This document shows positions 19,399-29,170 of a stretch of DNA of 64,000 nt, in pieces; position 1 is the first letter of the stretch; every line of letters starts with the position of its first letter. The position numbers were made by a program, and so were the translations under genes. Origin of the DNA: Synechococcus sp. PROS-9-1 (GTDB lineage: Bacteria > Cyanobacteriota > Cyanobacteriia > PCC-6307 > Cyanobiaceae); assembly GCF_014279775.1 (NCBI RefSeq), contig NZ_CP047961.1, positions 1-64,000 of the forward strand. The letters run 5' to 3'. The notes under the pieces are model-generated. The model searched no databases, was not told the origin of the DNA, and saw nothing but the letters and a program-made list of their open reading frames with translations.

Positions 19399-20641
19399 CC
19401 TGATCGTGATCGGTGGTGGGCCTGCCGGCTTTATGGCAGCGATCACCGCCGCCGAACGAGGGGTTCGTGCTGTCTTGATCTTGGAGGCCACCCCTGAAGT
19501 GCTCACAAAAGTGCGCATTAGTGGTGGCGGTCGTTGCAACGTCACCCATGCTTGCTGGGATCCCATGGAGTTAGTGGGGCACTACCCCCGGGGAAGCAAA
19601 CCATTACGGGGTCCCTTTAGCCAGTTTGCGTGCGGAGATTCGATTGCTTGGTTTGATGAGCATGGACTCACGCTTGTGGAAGAGTCCGACGGGAGGATGT
19701 TTCCCCAGCAGAATCGCTCCGAGGCGGTAGTGGAGTGTCTGAGGCGGGCTGCGTTAGCTGCGGGGGTCAAGATCAAGTGCGGCTCCGCTGTGCGTCACCT
19801 CAACTGCTCCGCTGCAGGTGACTTTCAAATCTCCGATCAACGGTCTGCCTTTTATCAGGCCAAGCGAGTGTTGCTGGCCAGCGGTGGGCATCCCAGTGGC
19901 CGACGGCTTGCCCAGGATTTAGGTCACACGATTGTGCCGCCAGTGCCGTCGTTGTTCAGCTTGAAATTGCAAGCGCCTGCTTTGACGGCATGTAGCGGCA
20001 TTGCCCTGGATGACGTGGGCTTGGATTTAAGCGTTGGTGATCAGCGTTTTCGTCAGAAGGGCCGGGTGCTGATCACCCATCGGGGTGTGAGCGGGCCTGC
20101 CGTATTGCGGCTCACCGCGTTTGCAGCGCGGGCCCTTCATGCCAGTCGTTATCAGGGTGAGTTGCGGGTGGATTGGAGTGGCGGATTGGGTCGCGAGCGT
20201 GTTCAGAACAAGCTGCAGCAGGCGCGTCGTGAGCAGGCGCGTCGCACGGTGGTGGCTGCCAAGCCGTTTGAGCATCTGCCGCGGCGTCTTTGGCTTGCCT
20301 TTTTGGCGCAGGCGGGAGTGGATGCAGAGCGGCGTTGGGCGGATCTTCCAGCGAAGGCGGAACGCATTTTGGTGGAGACCGTCTGCGCTCAGCGCTTATT
20401 GATCCAGGGCCGCGGCCCGTTTGGAGAAGAATTTGTAACCGCTGGTGGCGTTGCTCTGGGTGAAGTGAACTTGGCGACCATGGAAAGTCGGCGCTGTGCT
20501 GGGTTGTATTTGGCTGGTGAATTACTAGATGTGGATGGGGTGACAGGAGGTTTTAATTTCCAGGCTTGTTGGAGTGGCGGCTGGCTTGCGGGAGAGGCGA
20601 TAGCAACTTCTTTTCTTATTGAATCTGGTCAAACACCGTAA
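19325..20641 (+). CDS. FAD-dependent oxidoreductase, HI0933/BaiN-like family
   Basis: About 438 residues. The dinucleotide-binding motif LIVIGGGPAGFMAAITAAE begins the conserved part, and the GGGRCNVTHA block and C-terminal GEFVTAGGV and GVTGGFNFQACWSGG blocks define the HI0933 flavoprotein family (aminoacetone oxidase/BaiN-like). The substrate is unknown. The start is uncertain: the ATG at 19325 overlaps msrB by 74 bases, an ATG at 19301 is also in frame, and no standard start lies between 19325 and the FAD motif. The 3' end overlaps convergent pilC by 26 bases. Confidence 0.85.
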   Translation: MTVPDRRASATAITESPCVSNPRHDLIVIGGGPAGFMAAITAAERGVRAVLILEATPEVLTKVRISGGGRCNVTHACWDPMELVGHYPRGSKPLRGPFSQFACGDSIAWFDEHGLTLVEESDGRMFPQQNRSEAVVECLRRAALAAGVKIKCGSAVRHLNCSAAGDFQISDQRSAFYQAKRVLLASGGHPSGRRLAQDLGHTIVPPVPSLFSLKLQAPALTACSGIALDDVGLDLSVGDQRFRQKGRVLITHRGVSGPAVLRLTAFAARALHASRYQGELRVDWSGGLGRERVQNKLQQARREQARRTVVAAKPFEHLPRRLWLAFLAQAGVDAERRWADLPAKAERILVETVCAQRLLIQGRGPFGEEFVTAGGVALGEVNLATMESRRCAGLYLAGELLDVDGVTGGFNFQACWSGGWLAGEAIATSFLIESGQTP

Positions 20642-21896
20642 ACATCGGTAGGTACATCGCCAAAAGGATCGAACCCACGATTCCTCCCACAACAACAATC
20701 ATCGCTGGCTCCAACATCGATGTGAGTGCCTTCACAGATGCTGAGACTTCGTCTTCATAAAAGTCGGCAACTTTGCTCAGCATCCGATCCATTTCTCCCG
20801 TTTCCTCACCAATGGAGAGCATGCTCAGTGCCATGTCAGGCAAGACTTTTTGGCGGGTCAATGCTGTGCTCAGCAATACGCCTTCTTGCACCATGGTGCG
20901 TGAGTCCAGAATCGCGTCAGAGATGATTGAGTTGCCAGCAGTCTCACTGGAGATCTCCATTGACATCAGGATTGGAACGCCAGCGCGCGTGAGTGAGCTG
21001 AAAATCCTGCAAAACTGAGCGGTGGCTGTTTTCATGATGAGATCACCAAACAACGGTAGCTTGAGAATTAATTTGTCGATCACTCTGCGGCCTTTATGGG
21101 TGTTGTAATAACGGCCAATCATCCATGCACCAACCATGAGAATGCCAGCAAAAACAAGTGAAGCAGAGGAGCGAAGTAAGGCGCTTAAATCCACCATCAA
21201 TTGCGTAAACATCGGTAATTCGGCTCCTAGGTCTTCAAAGATTCCGGCGAAAGTGGGAATCAAAAAGATCGTCATTCCTAAAAACACCAAAATGGCGATC
21301 ACCAACACGGCCACCGGGTAACCCAAGGCCCCTTTGATTTGGTTTTGGAGTCTGGCGTTGTCTTCCAACAGCTTGGCGAGGCGTTTGAGGGATTCATCCA
21401 GAACTCCGCCCGCTTCGCCTGCCTCAACCATGGCGATGGTGAGCTGGTCAAACACCTTCGGCCATTGGCGCATCGCTGCTGCCATTGCCGTGCCCTGATT
21501 CACCTCGAGTCCCACGCTGGTGAGAGCTTTTTTAAACATCGGCAGCTTCTGCTGCGTGGCCATGAGATCGAGGCTGCGCACAATCGGCACCCCTGCATCC
21601 ACGAGCGCTGCGAGCTTGCTGGCCCAAATCGCTTTCTCCTTCACCCCGGGTGGCTTTTGGAACGCTTCTCCCAGATCGATCGACAGCCATCCAGCTGACG
21701 CGCTGCCCCCTGCATTTTTGGATTCGGTCTTGGCTCTGCCTTTGCTTTTTCCTTTGCCTGAGTCTTGGCGAAGCTCTTCTGCTTTGATTCCTCGCCGTCG
21801 CAGTAGACGACGGGCCGAAACAGCATCGTTTGCGTTGACCGTGACCGTGCGTGGTTGGCCTGTGGCTGAGGTGTAAGTGGCGGTGAAAGAAACCAT
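20616..21896 (-). CDS. pilC: Type IV pilus inner-membrane platform protein PilC
   Basis: A 426-residue GspF/PilC family protein. It anchors the pilus assembly complex in the inner membrane and couples the PilB and PilT motors to pilin polymerisation. Two T2SSF domains are visible, about residues 85-210 and 290-415, each with the Gly/Glu-rich motif (VEAGEAGGVLDESL and IGEETGEMDRML). Three membrane helices are present. The N-terminal 60 residues, rich in Lys and Arg, form the cytoplasmic lead. It is the third gene of pilB-pilT-pilC, 16 bases after pilT. Confidence 0.95.
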   Translation of the reverse strand: MVSFTATYTSATGQPRTVTVNANDAVSARRLLRRRGIKAEELRQDSGKGKSKGRAKTESKNAGGSASAGWLSIDLGEAFQKPPGVKEKAIWASKLAALVDAGVPIVRSLDLMATQQKLPMFKKALTSVGLEVNQGTAMAAAMRQWPKVFDQLTIAMVEAGEAGGVLDESLKRLAKLLEDNARLQNQIKGALGYPVAVLVIAILVFLGMTIFLIPTFAGIFEDLGAELPMFTQLMVDLSALLRSSASLVFAGILMVGAWMIGRYYNTHKGRRVIDKLILKLPLFGDLIMKTATAQFCRIFSSLTRAGVPILMSMEISSETAGNSIISDAILDSRTMVQEGVLLSTALTRQKVLPDMALSMLSIGEETGEMDRMLSKVADFYEDEVSASVKALTSMLEPAMIVVVGGIVGSILLAMYLPMFTVFDQIQ

Positions 21897-21912
21897 GCGC
21901 TGACCGATCGAT

Positions 21913-22986
21913 TTAGTTGTTGATCAGGCGTTCCAGTTCAGCGGGTTTGCTGGCTTTGCTGAGCCCTTCATCAAGGCTGATCTCGCCCTGATCAATCAGA
22001 TCGGCAAGCGCTCTTTCCAGGGTTTGCATGCCGCGTTCGCCGCCGGTTTGAATTTGGGAATACAGCTGAGCTGTTTTGCCTTCACGGATCAAATTTGCGA
22101 TGGCTGGGGTATTGATCATGATTTCTTGAGCCATCACGCGACCGAACTGCCCAGGTGCAGGACTTTGGCGTCGGCAAAGCGTTTGAGAGAACACCGCAGT
22201 CAGGCTTCCTGAGAGTTGCACGCGGATCTGGGTTTGCTGGCCAGGTGGAAACACATCCACCATTCGATCAACGGTCTGAGCTGCAGAACTGGTGTGCAAG
22301 GTTCCAAACACCAAATGCCCAGTCTCCGCAGCGCTGATCGCCAGTTGAATTGTTTCGAGATCACGCATTTCACCCACCAAAATCACGTCTGGGTCTTCGC
22401 GTAGAGCAGCGCGCAGAGCGTTGGCAAAACTGCGAGTGTCCTCGTTGAGTTGGCGTTGATGCACCAAGCTGCGATCACTGGTGTAAACGAATTCGATCGG
22501 GTCTTCGATCGTGAGGATGTGTTCAGCGCGCGTGTGGTTGATGTGATCGAGAAGTGCTGCGAGCGTGGTGGTTTTACCTGAGCCAGTTGGACCCGTGACC
22601 AGGACAAGACCACGGGGGCGTTTGCTGGTTTCCACTACGACGGGAGGCAGATTCAGCAACTCAACGCTGGGGATTTTGCTTCCAAGAGCACGCAAGCAGG
22701 CGGCATAGCTGCCTTTCTGCCGGTACACATTCACCCGAAACCGGGCGACCCCTTTCAATCCATACGCACAATCCAGCTCCCACGTTTGTTCGAGTGTTTT
22801 GCGTTGGCTGTTATTGAGCATGGAAAAGATCAGGCGGTTGCAGCCTTCTTCACTGAGCGATTCCTCCTGCATCGGCCGCAGTTCGCCACTGAATCGCCCG
22901 TATGGCGGCTGTCCGCTGGCGATGTGGAGGTCGCTTCCGCCTCCGTTCACCAACTGTTCCATCAGGTCTTCGATCATTCGTTCCAT
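21913..22986 (-). CDS. pilT: Pilus retraction ATPase PilT
   Basis: A 357-residue hexameric ATPase that depolymerises type IV pili, driving twitching and DNA uptake in bacteria that have these pili. Walker A GPTGSGKTTTLAALLDH, the Walker B LVGEMRDLETIQ and the HTSSAAQTVDRM His box are intact. The family N-terminus [18 protein letters not shown] fixes the start near ATG 22986 or 22977; a GTG at 23001 is also possible. All of these lie inside the 3' end of pilB. Confidence 0.94.
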   Translation of the reverse strand: MERMIEDLMEQLVNGGGSDLHIASGQPPYGRFSGELRPMQEESLSEEGCNRLIFSMLNNSQRKTLEQTWELDCAYGLKGVARFRVNVYRQKGSYAACLRALGSKIPSVELLNLPPVVVETSKRPRGLVLVTGPTGSGKTTTLAALLDHINHTRAEHILTIEDPIEFVYTSDRSLVHQRQLNEDTRSFANALRAALREDPDVILVGEMRDLETIQLAISAAETGHLVFGTLHTSSAAQTVDRMVDVFPPGQQTQIRVQLSGSLTAVFSQTLCRRQSPAPGQFGRVMAQEIMINTPAIANLIREGKTAQLYSQIQTGGERGMQTLERALADLIDQGEISLDEGLSKASKPAELERLINN

Positions 22987-24769
22987 GCTCGGAGCTCTCA
23001 CTGAAGGGTGTCAGGCAATACGGGCATTCCAGCCAACCTTCTTGAAGTCCGCCACCACATCCACGGCAAGTCACTGTGCTGAGGGCCCTGGCGCGTTGTT
23101 CTGATTCCAGGCCCGCATCCGTTAACACCATCCGGTCCACCTCTTCCAGTGTGGTGTGACCTTCTCGCACGAGATCAAGGCTGTAGCCAAGCAAGGTTTT
23201 CATCCCTCCTTCAAGAGCTAGTTGGCGAACGAGATCAGTGGTTGCACCTTTGGCGACAGATGCGGCCAGGGCTTCATTCATGCGCAGCACTTCGTACACA
23301 CCGATACGGCCCTTGTAACCGGTGCCCTGGCAGTTGGGGCATGGCGTTTCTGGTCCTTCGTGGTGTTTGGCTTTGAAAAAGGTCACATTGCCTTCATGGC
23401 TCGTCATGAGGCCAAAGCGACCTAATTCTTGGGAATCTGGGTGGTATGGGATCCGGCAATCGCTGCATACGCGCCTGAGCAAGCGTTGAGAAACGATGCC
23501 CAGCAAGGATGCGCTCACCATGAACGGTTCAACGCCCATTTCGTCGAGTCGGGCGATGGCGCTTGGGGCATCGTTGCAGTGCAGGGTGGTCAAGACCAGG
23601 TGTCCTGTCAGAGCTGCTTCGATGGCAGTTTTCGCTGTTTCCTGATCGCGGGTCTCACCCACCAACAGCACATCTGGGTCTTGGCGCATAAAGGCGCGAA
23701 GAGCCGTGCTGAAGTCAAATCCTTTCTCACGATTAACTTGACATTGAGTAATACCAGGCAATGTGTATTCAATTGGATCTTCTACGGTGGAGATATTGAT
23801 CCCGGGTTCGTTACGCTCCGCTAACAGCGAATAAAGAGTTGTGGATTTACCAGATCCTGTCGGACCGGTCACAAGAATCATGCCGAAAGGTTTTGAGCCA
23901 AGGGTTCGTACAATCTCGAGTGTGGCGGGATTGGAGATGAGCTTATCCAGTCCTAATTGAGTTGATTGGCTGTCAAGTAAGCGCAGGCAAATCTTTTCGC
24001 CGTAGCGGCTAGGCAGGCTATTGACACGGAAGTCAACAGTTCGTCCTTTGTACTGTCTACGGATGCGTCCATCCTGCGCTTGCCTTCGTTCAGCGATATC
24101 AAGATCGGCCATGATCTTGAAGCGAGAGGTAATGGCTGGTATTAATTTAGTGGGTAGTGGTTGCGTTAGATTGGTGAGCACACCATCCTTTCTAAGTCTA
24201 ATTTGTAAGCCAGATGATTGTGGCTCTACATGAATGTCACTTGCATTCATGTCTAATGCTTTTGCTAAAATACGATCCACCAATGTGACAACGGGAGATG
24301 CATTGGCACTTGATGGGTTTAGGTCCAGTGACGAGGCTGAATTGCTCTGAATTTCGGCTTCATCAGGATCGGCATTTAAAATTCCTTCAACATCAAAACC
24401 ATCGAGAAGTGATTTTGCTGTTTCGCTAATTAATGTTTGATTAATCTTCGAATCTGATTCAACTGCTTGTGGATCAAGAATTCGTTTTAGATCCGCTGCA
24501 TTGGCCAGCACAAGCTTGGAGATGTAGCCATGGCTTCTTAAAACCTGCTTGAGTTGTTCTCGACTGTCTCGGTCGCTGCTGCTTGCGATGGCCACCATGA
24601 GGCCGTCGTTGGTGAGATGGATGGGGAGCGCTTGAAGTTGCTTCCAGGTTTCAAGGTCCAACACCTGCCCGGATTGAAGGAGTGCTTCTCCAGCGGCGAG
24701 CTCTGCCTCTGAAATCAGCTTTGCCGGCAGAGCAGGCGGTAGCGGCATGCGGGTGGAGTCGGCGCTCAT
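22850..24769 (-). CDS. pilB: Pilus extension ATPase PilB
   Basis: A 639-residue GspE/PilB assembly ATPase. An N-terminal GspE_N-like domain covers about residues 15-130. The ATPase core has Walker [16 protein letters not shown], Walker [14 protein letters not shown] and the tetracysteine CSDC...CPNCQGTGY. After the core comes an extra zinc ribbon (CRGCGGG...CPYCLTPF). About 40 basic residues then overlap the pilT frame. ATG 24769 is chosen because upstream sequence is antisense to grpE. Marine Synechococcus use type IV-like pili, and this operon encodes the motor set but no pilin. Confidence 0.93.
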   Translation of the reverse strand: MSADSTRMPLPPALPAKLISEAELAAGEALLQSGQVLDLETWKQLQALPIHLTNDGLMVAIASSSDRDSREQLKQVLRSHGYISKLVLANAADLKRILDPQAVESDSKINQTLISETAKSLLDGFDVEGILNADPDEAEIQSNSASSLDLNPSSANASPVVTLVDRILAKALDMNASDIHVEPQSSGLQIRLRKDGVLTNLTQPLPTKLIPAITSRFKIMADLDIAERRQAQDGRIRRQYKGRTVDFRVNSLPSRYGEKICLRLLDSQSTQLGLDKLISNPATLEIVRTLGSKPFGMILVTGPTGSGKSTTLYSLLAERNEPGINISTVEDPIEYTLPGITQCQVNREKGFDFSTALRAFMRQDPDVLLVGETRDQETAKTAIEAALTGHLVLTTLHCNDAPSAIARLDEMGVEPFMVSASLLGIVSQRLLRRVCSDCRIPYHPDSQELGRFGLMTSHEGNVTFFKAKHHEGPETPCPNCQGTGYKGRIGVYEVLRMNEALAASVAKGATTDLVRQLALEGGMKTLLGYSLDLVREGHTTLEEVDRMVLTDAGLESEQRARALSTVTCRGCGGGLQEGWLECPYCLTPFSESSEHGTNDRRPDGTVGERRRKRPPHRQRTAAIRAIQWRTAADAGGIAQ

Positions 24770-24848
24770 GCTGATTCGGCTTTCCGCGCTTGTGGTGGGT
24801 CCATGTGACCCTTCAACATGTCTAGACGTGATTTTGCATCTGGTCAGC

Positions 24849-25574
24849 ATGAGCGCCGACGCTTCCATCCCGGCTAACGATTCGGCATCGGATGTTCCCG
24901 AAGCCCAGCAGGACCTCAAATCCTCTGTTGAGGAGACACCCGGCGCTGCTTCTTCCGACTCTGCTTCAGAGGGACTTCCCTCTGCGCAGAACAATGAAGC
25001 GCGGCTTGAGCAATTGGAGCGCGAGCACAGCACACTCCGCCAAGAACACGAAACCTTGAGTGGCCAGTACGTGCGCATTGCGGCCGACTTTGACAACTTC
25101 CGCAAACGTCAGAGCCGGGATCAGGAGGACCTGAAGCTGCAGATCACCTGCAGCACCCTGACTGAAATCCTGCCTGTGGTCGATAACTTCGAACGCGCTC
25201 GTCAACATCTTGATCCTCAGGGAGAAGAAGCCCAAGCTCTGCACCGCAGTTATCAGGGTCTCTACAAGCAACTCGTTGATGTTCTCAAACAACTCGGTGT
25301 GGCCCCGATGCGGGTTGTTGGACAAGAGTTCGACCCCAGCCTCCATGAAGCGGTGTTGCGCGAACCCAGTGACGAGCATCCAGAAGATGTGGTGGTTGAA
25401 GAACTGCAGCGTGGTTATCACCTCAGCGGCAAAGTCCTGCGTCACGCTTTAGTCAAGGTGTCGATGGGACCTGGGCCGCAGCAGACAGATGTCGCGGCTG
25501 ATGGAACTGAGGGAGGTGAGAGTGCACCAATCGCAGGGGATGATGGCTCCTCCACGCCTGCGGCGAGCGAATGA
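24849..25574 (+). CDS. grpE: Nucleotide exchange factor GrpE
   Basis: The 241-residue co-chaperone that releases ADP from DnaK. An acidic disordered N-terminus (residues 1-55) precedes the long dimerising coiled coil ([18 protein letters not shown]). The hallmark [18 protein letters not shown] and the beta-wing end (FDPSLHEAV) follow. ATG 24849 gives the normal cyanobacterial length. It is divergent from pilB with 79 bases between starts, and dnaJ follows after 42 bases. I saw no CIRCE operator in the intergenic region. Confidence 0.95.
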   Translation: MSADASIPANDSASDVPEAQQDLKSSVEETPGAASSDSASEGLPSAQNNEARLEQLEREHSTLRQEHETLSGQYVRIAADFDNFRKRQSRDQEDLKLQITCSTLTEILPVVDNFERARQHLDPQGEEAQALHRSYQGLYKQLVDVLKQLGVAPMRVVGQEFDPSLHEAVLREPSDEHPEDVVVEELQRGYHLSGKVLRHALVKVSMGPGPQQTDVAADGTEGGESAPIAGDDGSSTPAASE

Positions 25575-25616
25575 TTCAAAACTTTTGCCTAGTGTGCGCA
25601 GCGGAATGACGAGCTG

Positions 25617-26747
25617 ATGGCCGATTACTACGACCTCCTTGGCGTCAGCAGGGATGCAGATGCCGACACGCTGAAGCGCGCCTACAGGCGGATGGCTCGT
25701 CAATATCACCCTGATATCAATAAAGACGCTGGAGCTGAAGATCGCTTTAAGGAGATCGGCCGCGCCTATGAGGTGCTGAGTGATCCCCAAACCCGCGGTC
25801 GGTATGACCAGTTCGGTGAGGCCGGGCTCGGTGGCGGCGGTGGCATGCCCGATATGGGCGATATGGGTGGCTTTGCAGATATCTTCGAAACCTTTTTCAG
25901 TGGGTTCGGTGGTGCTGCGGGTGGCGCAGGTCGTCAGCGCAGGCGAGGACCTCAACAGGGGGATGACCTCCGCTACGACCTCACGATTGATTTTGACCAG
26001 GCTGTGTTCGGCCAAGAGCGGGAGATTCGCATCCCCCACCTCGAGACTTGCACCACATGTGGTGGCAGCGGTGCCAAACAAGGAAGTGGTCCTACCACCT
26101 GCACCACCTGTGGCGGTGTTGGTCAGGTGCGTCGCGCTACGCGGACGCCGTTCGGGAATTTTGAGCAGGTGGCTGAATGCCCCAGCTGTAATGGCACTGG
26201 CCAGGTGATTGCTGACCCTTGCAGTTCCTGTGGTGGTCAAGGGGTCACGCAAGTCCGTAAGAAATTGCGTATCAACATCCCCGCTGGTGTCGATACGGGG
26301 ACTCGCTTGCGGGTTTCCGGTGAAGGCAATGCTGGGCTGCGTGGCGGTCCATCCGGAGATTTGTATGTTTTTCTCACGGTTAAATCCCATCCGAGCCTGA
26401 GGCGTGATGGGCTCACCGTCCTTTCGGAGGTGAAGGTGAGTTATCTGCAGGCAATCCTTGGCGACACCATTGAGGTGGAAACAGTGGATGGCCCCGAATC
26501 GCTGGAGATTCCGGCCGGTACTCAGCCCAATTCCGTTTTAACGCTTGAAAACAAGGGCATTCCCAAGCTGGGTAATCCAGTAGCCCGTGGTCATCAGCGC
26601 ATTTCTGTCACGGTGACATTGCCGACCCGTCTCAACGATGAGGAACGCGGTCTTCTCGAAGATTTGGCTGGACACCATTCAGCCCGTGGTGAACAACACC
26701 ATCACCACAAGAGCGGCCTGTTTGCCCGACTCTTCGGGCAGCGCTGA
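25617..26747 (+). CDS. dnaJ: Chaperone protein DnaJ
   Basis: A 376-residue type I Hsp40. J-domain 1-66 with the HPD motif at residues 31-33 stimulates DnaK ATPase. A Gly/Phe-rich linker includes [15 protein letters not shown]. Four CxxCxGxG zinc motifs follow ([32 protein letters not shown]). The C-terminal substrate-binding domains end in a His-rich run (EQHHHHK). It lies downstream of grpE in a chaperone operon, with the tusA-like gene starting 3 bases after its stop. Confidence 0.97.
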   Translation: MADYYDLLGVSRDADADTLKRAYRRMARQYHPDINKDAGAEDRFKEIGRAYEVLSDPQTRGRYDQFGEAGLGGGGGMPDMGDMGGFADIFETFFSGFGGAAGGAGRQRRRGPQQGDDLRYDLTIDFDQAVFGQEREIRIPHLETCTTCGGSGAKQGSGPTTCTTCGGVGQVRRATRTPFGNFEQVAECPSCNGTGQVIADPCSSCGGQGVTQVRKKLRINIPAGVDTGTRLRVSGEGNAGLRGGPSGDLYVFLTVKSHPSLRRDGLTVLSEVKVSYLQAILGDTIEVETVDGPESLEIPAGTQPNSVLTLENKGIPKLGNPVARGHQRISVTVTLPTRLNDEERGLLEDLAGHHSARGEQHHHHKSGLFARLFGQR

Positions 26748-26750
26748 CGG

Positions 26751-26990
26751 ATGAGTGATGCCCAATCTGATCATTATCTGGATCTAAGAGGCACCCCTTG
26801 TCCAACCAATTTCATTCGCTGTCGTTTGGCCTTGGAGGCCATGCGTCCCGGGCAGCAGTTTCAGGTTGATCTTGATCGGGGTGAGCCTGAGGAGATGGTG
26901 ATCCCAGGACTGACTCGGGATGGTCATCAGGTGGAGGTGATGGACCAAGCCAAGGATTGGGTGCGTCTTCAGGTGGTGTGTGGTGGTTGA
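26751..26990 (+). CDS. TusA/SirA-like sulfurtransferase domain protein
   Basis: A 79-residue protein with the TusA fold signature LDLRGTPCPTNFIRCRLAL. Cys17 of the CPxx motif is the expected persulfide carrier. TusA proteins pass sulfur to tRNA 2-thiolation or cofactor synthesis. Which pathway this one serves cannot be told. It lies 3 bases after dnaJ and overlaps rsgA by 11 bases, so translation is probably coupled. Confidence 0.85.
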   Translation: MSDAQSDHYLDLRGTPCPTNFIRCRLALEAMRPGQQFQVDLDRGEPEEMVIPGLTRDGHQVEVMDQAKDWVRLQVVCGG

Positions 26991-27891
26991 TCAGTCGGCT
27001 CAGTCCGGCATGGTTGTTGCGCTCCAGGCCAACTACTTAGAGGTGGAGCTGGATCAGGTGTCTGAGTTGATTCCTTCACGACTGCTTTGCACTCGGCGCA
27101 CGCGCTTGACTCATCGCGGTGAGGCGGTCTACGTCGGTGATCGCGTCAGGGTGGAAGCCATCGATGTGAACCATGCCCGTGCGGTGGTTGCTGATGTCGA
27201 ACCTCGCGTCAGTTTTTTGACACGTCCGCCCGTCGCCAACGCCACCACGGTGGTCGTGGCATTGGCAGTGGATCAACCAGCTTTTGACCCCGACCAGGCC
27301 AGTCGTTTTCTGTTGACGGCAGAGCGAACGTCACTGGTGGTGCAGCTGGTCTTAACGAAAACTGATCTCTTAGAGCCGGAGGCCTTGGAGCGGCTGCGCG
27401 TTCGCCTTCATGCCTGGGGGTATCCCCCTTTATTGGTATCGACGTGCAGCGGCCTTGGGCTTTCCAAGCTGAAACAAAGCCTTGCCGGATCGTCTCTTTC
27501 AGTGCTGTGCGGGCCCTCAGGAGTTGGGAAGAGCTCATTGTTGAACGCTTTGATCCCAACGCTCGATTTGCGGATTGGTGCCGTTTCAGGACGGCTGCAG
27601 CGAGGACGTCACACCACGCGGCATGTGGAGTTGCATCGCTTGGAGGGTGAGGCACGTGTTGCTGATACGCCCGGTTTCAACCGGCCAGAGCTGCCAGACG
27701 ACCCCAGAAATCTTGAGGTGTTGTTTCCGGAATTACGCGCTCAGCTCGAGCCCCATCCCTGTCGTTTTAGGGATTGTTTGCACCGTAATGAACCTGGATG
27801 CGGAGTTACACGCGATTGGGAGCGATACCCGATCTACAGGCGAGCTGTAGAGGATCTTCTTGGGCTTAACCGCCCATCCCGGGGAGATTGA
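26980..27891 (+). CDS. rsgA: Ribosome small subunit-dependent GTPase RsgA
   Basis: A 303-residue, circularly permuted GTPase that acts in late 30S maturation. An N-terminal OB fold (about 1-75) is followed by the permuted G motifs: TKTD (G4), [16 protein letters not shown] (G1) and [10 protein letters not shown] (G3). The zinc-binding [16 protein letters not shown] ends the protein. The GTG at 26980 overlaps the tusA-like gene. The last 26 bases overlap the convergent ybaB tail. Confidence 0.94.
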   Translation: MVVDQSAQSGMVVALQANYLEVELDQVSELIPSRLLCTRRTRLTHRGEAVYVGDRVRVEAIDVNHARAVVADVEPRVSFLTRPPVANATTVVVALAVDQPAFDPDQASRFLLTAERTSLVVQLVLTKTDLLEPEALERLRVRLHAWGYPPLLVSTCSGLGLSKLKQSLAGSSLSVLCGPSGVGKSSLLNALIPTLDLRIGAVSGRLQRGRHTTRHVELHRLEGEARVADTPGFNRPELPDDPRNLEVLFPELRAQLEPHPCRFRDCLHRNEPGCGVTRDWERYPIYRRAVEDLLGLNRPSRGD

Positions 27892-28207
27892 GATTGAGTC
27901 CGCCGGTGAGTTCTTCCATGCGTTCTTTCATGGTTCCGGTTGAGCGCTCATAGGCCGATTGCAAGGCGGCGAGTGTGGCGGCTTCTGTTGCTTCCTGTCC
28001 TTCGCTCAGCAGGGATGGATCCAGTTTCACTCTCAATGGTTGTTGATTGCCAGACAACCAGATGCTGGCTCGACCGTCTTCACTGTTGCCCTCGATCTCC
28101 ATTGCATCGAGTTCCTCTTGCAGTTTTTGCGCGTCTTGCTGGATTTGTTGAGCTTTTCGGAATGCCTCAGTGAGCTGTCCGAAATTGGGAAGTCCAAACC
28201 CTGCCAT
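27866..28207 (-). CDS. YbaB/EbfC family nucleoid-associated protein
   Basis: A 113-residue member of the YbaB/EbfC family, small dimeric DNA-binding proteins. The helical [19 protein letters not shown] segment, [19 protein letters not shown] strands and C-terminal helix match the fold. It starts with [16 protein letters not shown], as in other cyanobacteria. It follows murB by 24 bases on the same strand. Binding specificity and regulatory targets are unknown. Confidence 0.9.
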   Translation of the reverse strand: MAGFGLPNFGQLTEAFRKAQQIQQDAQKLQEELDAMEIEGNSEDGRASIWLSGNQQPLRVKLDPSLLSEGQEATEAATLAALQSAYERSTGTMKERMEELTGGLNLNLPGMGG

Positions 28208-28231
28208 GACACCAATGAAGTGATGCGAAGG

Positions 28232-29170
28232 CTAATCGGTCGTTTGAAAGCCCAAGCGTTTCACTTCAGGATGCAAAGTGATTCCGTGCATCCGTTTCAC
28301 TTCGTTCTGCACGAAGTCGATCAAGGCGCGGATGTCATCGGCTGTGGCATCACCAACGTTGACGATGAAATTGGCATGCAGCGGTGAGACTTCCGCACCT
28401 CCGATTCGTTTCCCCTTGAGCCCTAAGCCTTCGATGAGCTGTCCCGCTTTTTCGGGCTCTGGGTTGCGGAACACACTTCCGCAGCTTGGCCATTGGTAGG
28501 GCTGGGTGGTGGTGCGATGACTGAGGTTGCCACTGGTCTTGCGCATCAATTCCTTGGCGTCGTGGCCAGGCTCCAATTGAAACTGCGCTGCAATGACTAA
28601 GTGTTTGCTGCCTTGAAGAAGGCTCTGTCGGTAGTCGTAGGCGAGATCGGCGTTGCTGAGAATCGATGTGGTCTTCACCGCGTCCTTCAGCGATCGATCG
28701 ATGACCTCCACAGAGATCAGGCAGTCGGCTGTTGAGCCGCCTTGAGCTCCGGCATTCATGGTCGCGGCGCCACCCACGGTTCCAGGGATGCCAACGGCCC
28801 ATTCCAGCCCATGTAATCCAAGTTTGGCTGCTCGCCTTGCAAGCGTTGGAAGTGGTTCACCCGCTAAAGCCTTCACCTGCCCTGATTCGGCATCCAGTTG
28901 GCTGCCCTGGAGGCGACGCAAACAAAGAGTGAGACCTGGAAGCCCCGCATCAGCAATGAGCAGGTTCGATCCGGCTCCAATCACTCGGGTCCTCAGACCT
29001 TCCGTTTGGGCCCATTGGAGAAGCGATAGACATTGCTCAGCATCATTGGGTTCGGCCAACCATTGAGCTGGACCTCCCACACGCCAAGTGGTGTAGTTGG
29101 CAAGGGACACCTGCTGTTGGAGGACCCCAGACTCGAGAAGGGCATTCAGGCCGCGATCGCTGGTGAACAT
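28232..29170 (-). CDS. murB: UDP-N-acetylenolpyruvoylglucosamine reductase
   Basis: A 312-residue flavoenzyme that reduces UDP-GlcNAc-enolpyruvate to UDP-MurNAc in peptidoglycan precursor synthesis. The FAD-binding [15 protein letters not shown], the GAGSNLL loop, [19 protein letters not shown] and the C-terminal HANFIVN block are conserved. The ATG at 29170 overlaps murC by 25 bases, consistent with coupled translation of murC-murB. Confidence 0.94.
   Translation of the reverse strand: MFTSDRGLNALLESGVLQQQVSLANYTTWRVGGPAQWLAEPNDAEQCLSLLQWAQTEGLRTRVIGAGSNLLIADAGLPGLTLCLRRLQGSQLDAESGQVKALAGEPLPTLARRAAKLGLHGLEWAVGIPGTVGGAATMNAGAQGGSTADCLISVEVIDRSLKDAVKTTSILSNADLAYDYRQSLLQGSKHLVIAAQFQLEPGHDAKELMRKTSGNLSHRTTTQPYQWPSCGSVFRNPEPEKAGQLIEGLGLKGKRIGGAEVSPLHANFIVNVGDATADDIRALIDFVQNEVKRMHGITLHPEVKRLGFQTTD

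Noticed and set aside
24770-24848. CIRCE or heat-shock operator upstream of grpE
   Set aside because: No TTAGCACTC-N9-GAGTGCTAA element; only a short GGGTC/GACCC repeat.
24770-25105. Extended pilB start upstream of 24769
   Set aside because: The added 112 residues are antisense to grpE and Ser/Arg-rich, unlike any PilB N-terminus.
25449-26390. 313-codon ORF antisense to dnaJ
   Set aside because: Composition (Thr/Ala/His repeats) mirrors the glycine-rich coding strand; no motif or ribosome site.
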